Part shown: piece by piece, positions 1 through 8,086 of the stretch
How positions within the stretch are numbered: position 1 is the stretch's first letter
Layout: each line of letters begins with the position of its first letter
Source of the DNA: Seminavis robusta
Taxonomy: Eukaryota > Bacillariophyta > Bacillariophyceae > Naviculales > Naviculaceae
Reading direction: 5' to 3'
DNA: 21,162 nt
Assembly: GCA_903772945.1 (NCBI GenBank)
Contig: CAICTM010001882.1
Location: 1-21,162, forward strand
Translations under genes and position numbers: made by a program
The notes under the pieces: model-generated
Databases searched by the model: none
Told to the model about the DNA's origin: nothing
What the model saw: only the letters and a program-made list of their open reading frames with translations

Positions 1-130
1 ATAGCCAACAACCAACCACTTGACCATGGATGATGAGCAGCAGAAGGAGAAGGCGACCGAGGGCAATCCCGAAGGGATTGAAAGTAGAAAAGAACACGCA
101 GCCGGAGGCTGATGCCCTCACCAAGTTACA

Positions 131-395
131 CTGGACACACTAGCGAGTCTCCATAGCCAGCCAGTACGGGTTCCCATGAGTCCAAACTACTGTGTCCAAC
201 AGAACACACAATACCAATCCATATCCTTAACAAGGCAAGTGTCCCCTATTTCTTTGAACAAACCTACACTGTGTATCTGGACACACTAGCGAGTCTGCAT
301 AGCCAGCCAGCACTGGTACCCACGTGTAGAAACTACTGTGTCCAACAGAACACACAATATTAATCCCTTTCCTTAATGAAGCAAGTGTCCCTTAT
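131..395. repeat. Two-copy tandem duplication, ~119-bp unit at a 146-bp period
   Basis: The stretch starting CTGGACACACTAGCGAGTCT at 131 recurs at 277 and stays alignable for about 119 bp, through the shared AACTACTGTGTCCAACAGAA and the later CAAGTGTCCC. The copies differ by scattered substitutions, so the duplication is not recent. A ~27-bp spacer separates them. No reading frame or terminal inverted repeat was seen. It could be a pair of decayed transposon-derived units or a local tandem duplication. Confidence 0.85.
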
Positions 396-414
396 GTGAC
401 GAAAACAGCTGCAA

Positions 415-451
415 CAAACACACATACACACACACACACACATACACATAC
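415..451. repeat. CA-rich microsatellite
   Basis: An almost pure CA dinucleotide tract with a few CATA interruptions lies just after the tandem duplication. It is an ordinary simple-sequence repeat with no evidence of coding. Confidence 0.9.
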
Positions 452-1057
452 AGTGATAAAAGTGTGAAAGACCCTCAGTCGGTTGAGGGCAATCCAATGC
501 GAATGATGAATCAGATTCTCACCAACTTCGCACACAGCCCCGGTACATCGATCTCTGTTCCAGAAGTATGGCGGTATCGTGCTTAGAAAAGGTAGATACG
601 TAGATACGGTATGTCGATGAACCGCATCTTTTTTTAGGGAAAAAAAGCTCTTTGTGTCAATGGGTCGTTCTTGGATGGCCGATTGGCCACTTCTGAATGT
701 TCTTCTGAGTCTGCAGCCCGGGAAAGTCTGTCTTAATTAATAGATCCCAGTAGAAAGCAATTACTCAAAGATTGTGACTGTCGAAGAAACAAACGTTTGA
801 TGCGCGTTCCTCCTCGAGCTGAAAAGTTCATTGATGGAAGGGCCGGAGTCGAGTCTAAACGTCTAAACCACCCCCGAAGCGCTTTTTTGCTTGGCCGAGA
901 AGCTGCTGTGAACCAAATTCTACCGAGATCAAGTGCAACGGCGACCTGAACGGCGAAAGCGGTTGAAACTGTCCAAACAATCCTACTGCAAAGGAAACAA
1001 TCCTACCGCAAGCAGAACGAGGCCTTGCTGTCTCTACAGCCTAGTACTACGCCTACG
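452..1057. other. Intergenic, no gene seen
   Basis: No convincing ORF, RNA gene or mobile element was found. The only structure noted is short direct repetition, such as AAACAATCCTAC occurring twice near 975-1010. Confidence 0.5.
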
Positions 1058-1129
1058 ATGAGGCGGTGGTCGCTGCTGTTGGCCTGCTTCTTTTTGACTG
1101 CCTGCGGGGGTAGCAAGCATGCTGCCTGA
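1058..1129 (+). CDS. Possible signal-peptide mini-ORF or first exon
   Basis: An ATG at 1058 opens 23 codons (MRRWSLLLACFFLTACGG, then SKHAA) before TGA at 1127. The product has a basic start, a hydrophobic core and a small-residue/Cys cleavage region, so it looks like a secretory signal peptide. A GT dinucleotide at 1110 could act as a splice donor, which would make this the first exon of a secreted protein, but no matching downstream exon was established. A 111-codon antisense ORF covers the same bases without a recognisable product. It may be chance. Confidence 0.2.
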   Translation: MRRWSLLLACFFLTACGGSKHAA

Positions 1130-1349
1130 TCATGAGCCTCTGCAATTTCCACTGCTTCCTCTGTCGTCCCTTCGCAAGTGGTTCTTTCGTGTACGCAGAG
1201 GTGCAGACTTAATTCGTTTCGTTGCAGTTTTCTCGGGTCTCGGGTGTCCCCTGGCCTTTGCCCTCTGTCAGACATCGTTCCCCAACTTGACAGCGCTACC
1301 AGCGCTAAAACTCGATGTCTGATCGCACGATGGCACAACCTTGCTTACA

Positions 1350-1722
1350 GGACCGTCCGACGGTTTTCGCTCAGGTTTTAAAAAAACTCAAAATTTTGCA
1401 GTTGAAACATTCCCTTAAACATTCCCTTAAAACATTCCCTTAAATCCTTAACATTCCCTTAACATTCCCTTAAATCAACATTCCCTTAACAACATTCCCT
1501 TAACGCTTCGAAACATTCCTCTAAGCCTTCATGTAAACTCCATAGAACATTCCCTTAAAAAAATGAACATTCCCTTAAATAAACATTCCCTTAAAACATT
1601 CCCTTAAATCCTCAACATTCCCTTAACATTCCCTTAAAGCTTCAACATTCCCTTAACATTCCCTTAACCAGAACCATGATTTGAGCAGTTTTTAAACCTG
1701 AGCAAAAACCGTCGGACGGTCC
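1350..1722. mobile_element. Small non-autonomous element (MITE/foldback-like) with a minisatellite core
   Basis: GGACCGTCCGACGGTTTT at 1350 is mirrored by the reverse complement ending at 1722. The arms are about 38-40 bp with a few mismatches (GCTCAGGTTT is shared inside). They enclose 373 bp containing no ORF, only a degenerate tandem array of an 11-bp motif. Terminal inverted repeats around a non-coding core fit a MITE or foldback element. No clear target-site duplication was found (flanks TTACA and AGTAC). The family is unknown. Confidence 0.65.
1407..1666. repeat. Interspersed 11-bp minisatellite (ACATTCCCTTA x15)
   Basis: Fifteen exact copies of ACATTCCCTTA are present on the plus strand, plus one degenerate copy near 1511. 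They are separated by 0 to about 8 bases of variable AT-rich spacer, with one longer gap around 1515-1553. The pairwise pattern (spacer, two units, spacer) repeats, suggesting stepwise amplification. All copies have the same orientation and lie wholly between the inverted arms at 1350 and 1722. Confidence 0.9.
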
Positions 1723-2638
1723 AGTACGGTCCGCCTCTTGTACCGTACCTCTATTGTACACTTTGCATCACAATTGAGGCTGTATGCCCTGTGGCGAGAA
1801 AAAATAATGAACTGTCTGCCCCAAAGTTAATTAAGTCGTGCGACAACAATTTTAGTCGCTCCAATTGTCACGCTCACCAACAAAACTGCTTGCTGCTTGC
1901 GGTGGCTTCCGTCCCGGATTTCTGGTAGCTTGGAGTTGCTCGATGTCGGGATTGTGGGTAGCTGTAGTTATCAGAAAGATTTGCACCTCTTGAAGAAGGT
2001 TGGAAACTTTTGCTGCTATTTCGGATTATCCACAACCCCAACCAGTTGTTCCCTTTCCGCACCGCACCACGGTACCAGATCTTGTCCGACTGCACCAATA
2101 CGATGATTGAATCGAATCATTCAATGGTCCAGTACTTTTCAGCATTTGTATTTTTACACCTAACCACATGCATGTTGCTCACTGTTGCATAACCTTTTGA
2201 ATTTATCTACTGGTACATGCATCATGTACACAATTCCTTTTGAAAATCCAAAAGCATTCTATTTTAAGGCTACTATTAAAATAGTACTCTGAGTACGACG
2301 TGTCCACCTCCACCATGCCACTAACCCTAAACCAATAACCCACACAAACATTGGGGCAGAGAGGGTTGCCCCCCTCATCTGGGAAAGTTTAAAACTCGAC
2401 CTTTGAAATCCAAAAGGACCCGGCAGTAGATACTAGGCGACCTGCATCCCCCGGCATCCAAAGGGTACTAGTATTCCTCGTCCCAGCTCCGCTCATCCAA
2501 CTCAACAAGAAGTGTAAGCAGCAGTTGTAGTCACTTTTTCTTCAGCGGATGAAAGTAATCAGTGAACATTGGACAGGTCACTAAAGGTCTTAGAAGAAAC
2601 TACAATACTAGAACGTTTTAGAATAGCATGTAGTACTG
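1723..2638. other. Intergenic, no gene seen
   Basis: The short ORFs here overlap on both strands and resemble nothing recognised. One perfect 9-bp stem with an 8-base loop (CTATTTTAA / TTAAAATAG) lies at 2259-2284. A CTAACCCTAAACC run near 2322 is too short to be a telomeric repeat. Confidence 0.5.
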
Positions 2639-3850
2639 CTAATTAGCTGTCTCCTTGGAACACAAACAGTCACATCCACAGAGCTGCTCTGAGCAGTCAA
2701 AGCCAAGATAGCAAGGGGAACCCCACGAGTAAGTGCAAGTCGAATTCTGAAGGAAGGAAAACTCCTCTGGTATGGTACCAGACAGGCCAGCACTGCCTGT
2801 GAGATTCAACCAACCCAAGCTTGTCATGAGAGCCAACTCAGATGGAACTGATCCAGTCAATAGAGGCAAAATCCAGTAGTACCAATGATGCCAACTGCGC
2901 CAGCTCTGAAGGAATGCTGCCAGTGAATCTGTTCTTTCCCAGGTAAATCCACAATACACCAGTTCACTTGGAAGGGATCCCGGCAAGTTGTTGTTTTCAA
3001 GGTCAAGCCATTCAAGGACTGTATTGTTCATCAGTTCAATTGGAATTTGACCTGATAACGTGTTTCCATAAACTTCCAACCACGTGAGCTGGTACCGGTA
3101 TGCCTTCCCAATCACTGTTGGCAGGCTTCCCGAATGGAAGTTGTCATGTGAGTTGAATGTCCCAAGCAATGACAGCATTCCAAACTCGCTGGGCTTGCAC
3201 CAGTAAGCAGATTCCGTCCAGCGCCAAGTAGGTTGAGCGAAGACATGGTTCCTATCTCACTCGGCAATGGACCTGTCAGAAAGTTGCCTGTTTCTCGATA
3301 CCCTGCCCTGTTGTACCCAACACTCAACCCTTCAAGAGAACATAGTGCCCCCAGCTCGCTGGGAATAGTGCCCACAAGTAAGGAATGGTCCCACTGATAT
3401 AGTTGGCCACAACCGAAAAAAGTCGAACTGTGTCATCAATGCAATCTCTTAAGGAATGGTTCCCTTCAAACCAATCCCTTTTAGGGCTAATTCTCTCAAA
3501 CTTGATAGGTGTGGCAGCTCGGGAATCCAACAGAATTCCTCCAGGGTTGGTTGTATCCACAGCGTTGTTGTTAACCTCACCCAAGTATATACTGAACAAG
3601 GATATGAACAAGGAAATCACGTGAGGGATGCTTGCTGACAAACCAGTGAGTCCAAGGTTATGCAAATAAAGGTTGGTGAATTTCTGTGATCATTGCATGG
3701 GTACCGGTAACTAGAAGACTCAGGTGAATATGGATAGAACGTTCCATCCAAGTCGAAGAGTCCCACACCACTGGAGAATCAAGTGCTCACATCCCTCCTT
3801 TGTGTCATCCATCCATTGCTCCTTAATGAGTGGATTCCAATTCTCTCCCT
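2639..3850 (-). pseudogene. Broken leucine-rich-repeat (LRR) protein gene
   Basis: Reading leftward on the minus strand, three overlapping frames each carry plant-type LRR units: TIPSELGALCSLEGLSVGYN, GPLPSEIGTMSSLNLLG, SGQIPIELMNNTVLEWLDL, SGTIPEEF. The units end in a cysteine-rich tail (CSEQLCGCDCLC) and a stop at 2639. An N-cap-like stretch (WNPLIKEQWMDDTKEGCEHL) is readable at about 3781-3840, followed by in-frame stops. The product must change frame near 3350 and 3150, and at least once upstream, so this is a decayed copy rather than an intact gene. Extracellular or membrane LRR proteins of this style are common in diatoms (family knowledge). Introns cannot explain every break, because LRR units run straight across the frame changes. 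Confidence 0.7.
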
Positions 3851-4020
3851 CCATGGTGCACTACGCTAAAAGCTAGTGTAAAGATCTTTCGAGTGTTTTG
3901 AGTTTGAGAGAATGAAAGTTATGAGAGGATTAGAAAGCTATGAAAAACTAATCAACGAGAGAGATCCACAATCAAAGGATCGTAGATCTGAACTCCCGCG
4001 GGAGACTGTAGAGTGTGATA

Positions 4021-4047
4021 GAGTAGGTTGCGGTAGCAATCCTACTC
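4021..4047. repeat. Hairpin-forming inverted repeat
   Basis: GAGTAGGTTGC at 4021-4031 pairs with GCAATCCTACTC at 4036-4047 with a single bulge and a 4-base loop. It sits in the unassigned 3857-4086 stretch between the LRR pseudogene and the LTR. Its function is unknown. Confidence 0.6.
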
Positions 4048-4086
4048 ACTCCACGATCAAAAAACGTAACGCGTGGAAGATTCGTC

Positions 4087-4280
4087 TAGCATTTATCTAG
4101 TAGCATGGAATCTCTCCACGCCAGCTAAATATCTAGCGCGATGTTTCACCATCGACCTAGTATGACTAGCGGTCATGAGAACCCTGTCTCAATGACTATT
4201 CGCGAAGGACTACATCATGAGTCGAACTCAAACCCTATCTAGGATCGAGTCGCGAATAAGGCTAAGAGCCGTGTATTGCA
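4087..4280 (-). repeat. 3' LTR of the Ty3/gypsy element (~194 bp)
   Basis: On the minus strand this segment begins TGCAATACACGG immediately after a purine-rich tract (CAGGGGGCTAA) that follows the pol stop, the expected position of a 3' LTR. It ends near ATAAATGCTA. A copy at roughly 90% identity in the opposite orientation lies at 5941-6138, and that insertion defines the ends used here. Confidence 0.7.
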
Positions 4281-4413
4281 TTAGCCCCCTGACAAGGGTC
4301 ACGGAAGGCACGACATCAGTCGGACAAGGAGAACATATGAATTAAAGTGCGGGGCACTCTCCGGAGATTGGATGTAGACATGTGCGTCGCACGATGGCAA
4401 TCCTACAAGGGGA

Positions 4414-4700
4414 TCAGGCCTTGTATTGGTGTAAATACCTTATGTTACAAGTCTGGTAGACTGTGCCGCTACTGGCGGTAGTATGTCGGAGCCGTACAGT
4501 GCCATTGTTATTGACTCGGTCTGTGTGGTAAGGACCTTTGTGCGTTGGCTGACCGTACTAACGGTTTCGATACTGATGAATCATCATAGTATCGTTGACA
4601 TGGTGTTGATGAGGGACACGTGTCGTGTTCTCCTTATCGGTGTTTTCCTGGATAAGTCGTTGGCGACGTTCCTTAATGTATTTCCGGTTTGCTTTGAAAC
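4414..4700 (-). pseudogene. Ty3/gypsy integrase C-terminal fragment
   Basis: On the minus strand the readable frame holds RKYIKERRQRLIQENTDKEN, then a THKGPY ... NNNGTVRL stretch and a VYQTCNIR ... YKA end with TGA at 4414-4416. This matches the post-core C-terminal region of Ty3/gypsy integrases (a GPY/F-like motif followed by NGTV). One in-frame stop lies at 4558-4560. The catalytic integrase core upstream is absent, so the fragment cannot integrate DNA. Confidence 0.7.
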
Positions 4701-4959
4701 GGATGTAGTGAGTCTTGTCACGATTGACGCGCGTGAACTTGCGACGAAGTCCATGTTCATCCCGGAGAGTCTTCTCGACCTCTGCAGGGACTCACGTTCT
4801 CTGTCCATGACAACCGGTCATGGATACTGGGTAAACCACGTCTGTTTCAGAACGGTGGTTACTCCGTCTGCTGTCTTGGAGCAGCCCTTGGTAGTTCGTT
4901 GGTCCAATGAATCTACGAAGTTCCTTCCTGTTGGTAGGAAGAGCGATAGCTGGATCACA

Positions 4960-5940
4960 TCTGCTATCTTTTTAGTTAAGGGTTGGATTCCTTCTCGAGT
5001 AGTCCAACTGTCTAGATACTCCAGTTCTTCCTTTCGAGGAAGGCCTTGGTAGTGTTGATTTCAACCCCGACTTCTTGAAGTCTTTGGAAAAGGTCATCTA
5101 ACTATTCAACGCGATCCGCCAGATCGACGTCAGTTAGGATGAGTTGATCATCAATGTATGCACGGACATTTTCTAAGTCATGCATGCGTGTTTTCATCTT
5201 CTTTTGGAAGATGTCGGGACTATTACATAGGCCCATTGGCAACCTCTGGTACTCGTGCTTTCCCCTCGGGAGTGCAATGGTACAGTGTTGCTTCGAGTGA
5301 GGTGACAGCTCGATGTGGTAGTGTCCCGTGTTCAGGTCTAGACTAGTAGCGCACTTGAATCCATTTAGGTTCAAGAGCATGTCCTGTATTTTTGGGATAG
5401 GATAAGGCTTCCGCTCGATCCTTTTGTTCAGTTCCCGAAAATCAGAGATGAATCGTACAGATCCCTCTTTCTTGGGAATGATAAAAGTTGGTGCCGCCCA
5501 CTCGGAACGATTCACCTTCTTGAGTACTCCTGCCTCGCAGAGACGTTCAACCTCCTTCTTAAGAGTGTTGGTATGGACCCGTGGAGTAGGGTGAGCCCTA
5601 GTATAATAGGATTTAGCGTCGGGACGAAGTTCTACTTCGTAGTCGTCCATTCGCAACTCTCCCCAAGTATCCTCGACTGGGTCGAAGCACTTGGTTGAAA
5701 AGGCATGAGGCAGTTCTTGCTCTTCCTTATTTAACTGGTTTCGACTCTGGCACATCTGCCTTAAGTCTATTTGTTCGTATATCGTGTCAAGAATCTTCTT
5801 GAGACTATCTGCATTGTCGCGGACAGCTGCAGGATCGGGAAAGGAGAAGTTCTCCTTTCTATTGGCATCGCCATCTTTCGCAGGGAAAAATACGCTGTTC
5901 CACCCCAATGACATGGTAGTGAAATCAAACTTGATTCTTA
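4960..5940 (-). pseudogene. Ty3/gypsy reverse transcriptase, interrupted
   Basis: This is the retroelement polymerase that copies its RNA into DNA. A 300-codon ORF (6004 down to 5102) contains the RT fingers and palm: KKVNRSEWAAPTFIIPKK, RFISDFRELNKR, a catalytic Asp in SLDL (about residue 223), LPMGLCNSPDIFQ and the YIDD catalytic box (283-286). A TAG at 5102 interrupts it. The same frame then continues with the RT connection sequence (DDLFQRLQEVG), and a one-base shift near 5035 leads into YLDSWTTREGIQPLTKK. The first ~22 codons of the ORF, including its ATG, come from the antisense LTR inserted at 5941-6138 and are not RT. The core is well preserved, but the gene is non-functional as it stands. 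Confidence 0.85.
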
Positions 5941-6138
5941 TGCAATACACGGCTCTTAGCCTTATTTGCGACTCGATCCTAGATAGGGTTTGAGTTCGAC
6001 TCATGACGTAGTCCTTCGCGAATAGTCATTGGAGACAGGGTTCTCAATGACCGCTCTAGTCATACTAGGTTGATGATGAAACATCGCTCTAGATATTTAG
6101 CCAGCGTGGAGTACTTCCACAGTACTAGATAAATGCTA
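5941..6138 (+). mobile_element. Solo LTR inserted antisense into pol
   Basis: On the plus strand the segment starts TGCAATACACGG and ends ATAAATGCTA. Over its 198 bp it matches the reverse complement of the LTR at 4087-4280 with a modest number of differences. It is flanked on both sides by TCTTA (5936-5940 and 6139-6143), a 5-bp target-site duplication typical of LTR-element integration. An insertion followed by LTR-LTR recombination is the simplest explanation. It separates the protease remnant from the RT. Confidence 0.8.
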
Positions 6139-6397
6139 TCTTAGCATGAGTTTGAGTAATTAAAGTTCCGGATGCTCCTGTATCCAGTAAGCAACAGAGT
6201 GTAACGGGTTTTTGTTTCCCTTTCTCTCGTCTGTTAAATCTAACATAGACGATAGTTTCGAGGTCTCTTGTCTTGCAACGTTGATGAGTTGATTGGCCAT
6301 GGACGAAGTTAACGATGCTGAACCGATCGTCATTGTCTAGTTGAGTAGTTGCTAGGCAATTATCTAATTTGCCGTAGACTTCATTAGTTGCAAACAA
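6125..6397 (-). pseudogene. Retroelement aspartic protease fragment
   Basis: Near its end this 90-codon frame carries LLDTGASGTLI, the active-site flap region of retropepsins, with the catalytic Asp at about residue 72. The remaining protease fold, including the second conserved region, is missing: the frame runs into the antisense LTR after THAK, and the next retained pol sequence already belongs to the protease-RT linker. A deletion therefore probably preceded or accompanied the insertion. The gag ORF ends about 90 bp upstream. Confidence 0.75.
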
Positions 6398-6487
6398 ATC
6401 TTGTTTACTATTTAGTGAGATATCTTCATCACTTAGGTATGAGAAATCGGAACATGGTTCCGTTGAATCATCATCCTGGCCTAATCC

Positions 6488-7219
6488 TCAGACGGAGATC
6501 TCTCCATCCGAATGATTGAAGTCGAATTCGGCAAGCGCCTTGTCAACGGCAGCCATTTTCTTGTCCATCATGTTGATGGATCCAACAGAGGAGTCGTCCT
6601 CGTTGTCGGAGTTGTCTGACTTGCGCTTGGCAACATGGTTGCATTCGCTTTTCTTCTTGCGATCAGCCTTGACCGCAGCGTTGGAAACTTTCTTCATGAG
6701 GACAGAGAGTTCCTTCTTGGTGTAGGTCTTGGCGTCGTCGGACTTGCGTTTCCAAGTCTTGTTCTTGTTGTACGCTGGCTTGTTATCGTTGTCAGACGAG
6801 GACTGAGACTTGGCCTTGAGCTTCTTCAGAGTCATGCAGTCAGCAGTGTTGTGAGTGCTGGACTCGTGGTAGTCGCACCATTTTTCTTCGTTCTTGGAAG
6901 AGTGGTCGTTGTTGCGAGTAGACTTGTACTTCTTGCTGTTGTTCTTCTTCGTAGGAGCTTGCTTGGCATCACCGCCCTTGTCAAAGTCTTCGGAGGATTC
7001 CATGCGTTCGCAGAATCCAATGGTTTCTCCGATAGCTCGTCCCCTGCCTCGGCCTCTTCCATAGCCTCGGCCTTGGGACCTACCACCGCCACGCCCACGG
7101 CTGCAAGATTGCCTGCCATATTCGCCTCCAATTACTTCTTCTCTTGCGGTATCACTTGGATGAGCAACAGTTGTTGGGTCTTCTTCTCTGCTCCTATTCC
7201 AACAGCAAACTGTACACAC
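6488..7219 (-). pseudogene. Retroelement Gag-like nucleocapsid fragment
   Basis: This 243-codon minus-strand frame opens with no ATG at its left limit (GTG at 7219; the frame stays open to about 7318), so its N-terminal part is missing or altered. It contains an arginine-glycine-rich RNA-binding stretch at about residues 45-62, then a zinc knuckle of the form C-x2-H-x4-H-x4-C (WCDYHESSTHNTADC). After that come lysine-rich and acidic low-complexity sequence and a stop at 6488. Together with the protease and RT downstream on the same strand, this fits the nucleocapsid half of Gag. The capsid region cannot be identified. Confidence 0.65.
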
Positions 7220-7240
7220 CCAGACAAGTAAGGCTGTATT

Positions 7241-7782
7241 CCAGGGAATGAGCTCTGCACACCCAGTCTGTGGCAGTCTAGGCCAAAACTCTTGGATCAG
7301 GCGTCCCCTCTCCTTGGCTCAACCGGTTTCTTTGGTGACAATGAGGCAGGAATTGATCAAGACTGGAGGGATCAATATTCCAAGTCCAAACCTCTGCTTC
7401 CCACTTGGAAGTCTCTATCTCTCGCTCCACTTGAGAGAGCCCCTTCTTCTTGAGAGGTCTTCTGTTGCTATGCCGCTTGGAGGTCTTCTCTTCTTCTTCT
7501 CTTCGTCGTTCGAACTGTAGCTCCGAAACGGTAGCTTCGAATCGGCGACAATGGCGCTGCTTCGAATGAACGAACGAACGGTAGCTCTTCTTCTTCTTGT
7601 CGCTCGCAACGACCGATCGTTTGTTCTACGAACGGTAGCTTCCACGCCTGATAAGCCGAAAAAGGCTGATGATGGTGTTGAAAAGAGGTTGCTTATAGTT
7701 GTGTGTGTTACTACTTGGTAGTTGTTGTGTGGTTGATTTTAGTAATCTGGTAATCTGGTAACTGGATAGTCATAAATCGCTA
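7241..7782. other. Unassigned stretch between the gypsy remnant and the Harbinger element
   Basis: No convincing gene was seen. ACGGTAGCT recurs near 7533, 7578 and 7636 next to CTTCTT-rich sequence, which hints at an old repeat. A 76-codon Arg/Ser-rich minus ORF (7415-7645) is low complexity. No LTR copy matching 4087-4280 was found here, so the retroelement lacks its 5' LTR. Confidence 0.45.
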
Positions 7783-7868
7783 CCACAGGTCATTTTCGGT
7801 GGGGCTGGGTCGCTCGACTTGAGTGCTCAAGCCGATCCTAACGATGCCCGAGACCGAGACACGAGACA
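7783..7868 (+). repeat. Left terminal inverted repeat of the Harbinger element
   Basis: It starts CCACAG and contains GCTGGGTCG and the 40-bp block 7829-7868 (AAGCCGATCCTAACGATGCC onward), identical in reverse complement to the right end. Just inside, CGAGACCGA (7849-7857) is inverted again as TCGGTCTCG (7879-7887), giving a potential hairpin or transposase-binding pair. Confidence 0.8.
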
Positions 7869-8037
7869 CATGATAATGTCGGTCTCGCATGCCACCGGGC
7901 CTAACGCTTCCACGACACTGTGACACAAAGTGACACCAACGTGGCACTCATTATCCAATCAGATTGATGGAGTGTAATGATGTCAGTCATTTGTGCCACC
8001 TCCAAAACTGACCTCACTTTTCAGACATAATTCCATC

Positions 8038-8043
8038 TATAAA
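8038..8043 (+). promoter_or_regulatory. TATA box of the Harbinger accessory gene
   Basis: TATAAA lies 43 bp upstream of the ATG at 8087, with no other ATG between, leaving room for a transcription start about 25-30 bp downstream. No other promoter element was recognised. Confidence 0.45.
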
Positions 8044-8086
8044 GGTGCAACGTAGTAGTCTTGCACACACCAGCAAGTTGTAGGCA

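Larger units (their letters stand above)
4087..7240 (-). mobile_element. Decayed Ty3/gypsy LTR retrotransposon
   Basis: In minus-strand order the element shows a gag-like ORF with a zinc knuckle, an aspartic protease fragment, a reverse transcriptase with YIDD, an integrase C-terminal tail, a short purine-rich tract (GGGGG near 4284-4288, minus sense) and an LTR. Stops, frameshifts and deletions break it: most of RNase H and the integrase core are missing between about 4700 and 4960. No 5' LTR was found to the right of gag, so it is also truncated at that end. The right limit is approximate. Confidence 0.8.

Noticed and set aside
1003..1338. 111-codon minus-strand ORF
   Set aside because: It begins and ends in low-information sequence, overlaps three plus-strand frames, and shows no domain or codon pattern that favours it.
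1407..1666. CRISPR-like array
   Set aside because: The units are 11 bp with spacers of 0-8 bp and no cas genes, in a eukaryotic setting. It is a minisatellite within an inverted-repeat unit.
2318..2345. Telomere-like CTAACCCTAAACC
   Set aside because: Only about two imperfect units in the middle of the window.
4483..5052. 189-codon plus-strand ORF
   Set aside because: It is antisense to the integrase tail and RT connection of the gypsy element, whose minus-strand frames carry recognisable motifs.
6635..7231. 198-codon plus-strand ORF rich in Val/Leu
   Set aside because: It is an antisense shadow of the Gag-like frame with its zinc knuckle and RG-rich stretch.
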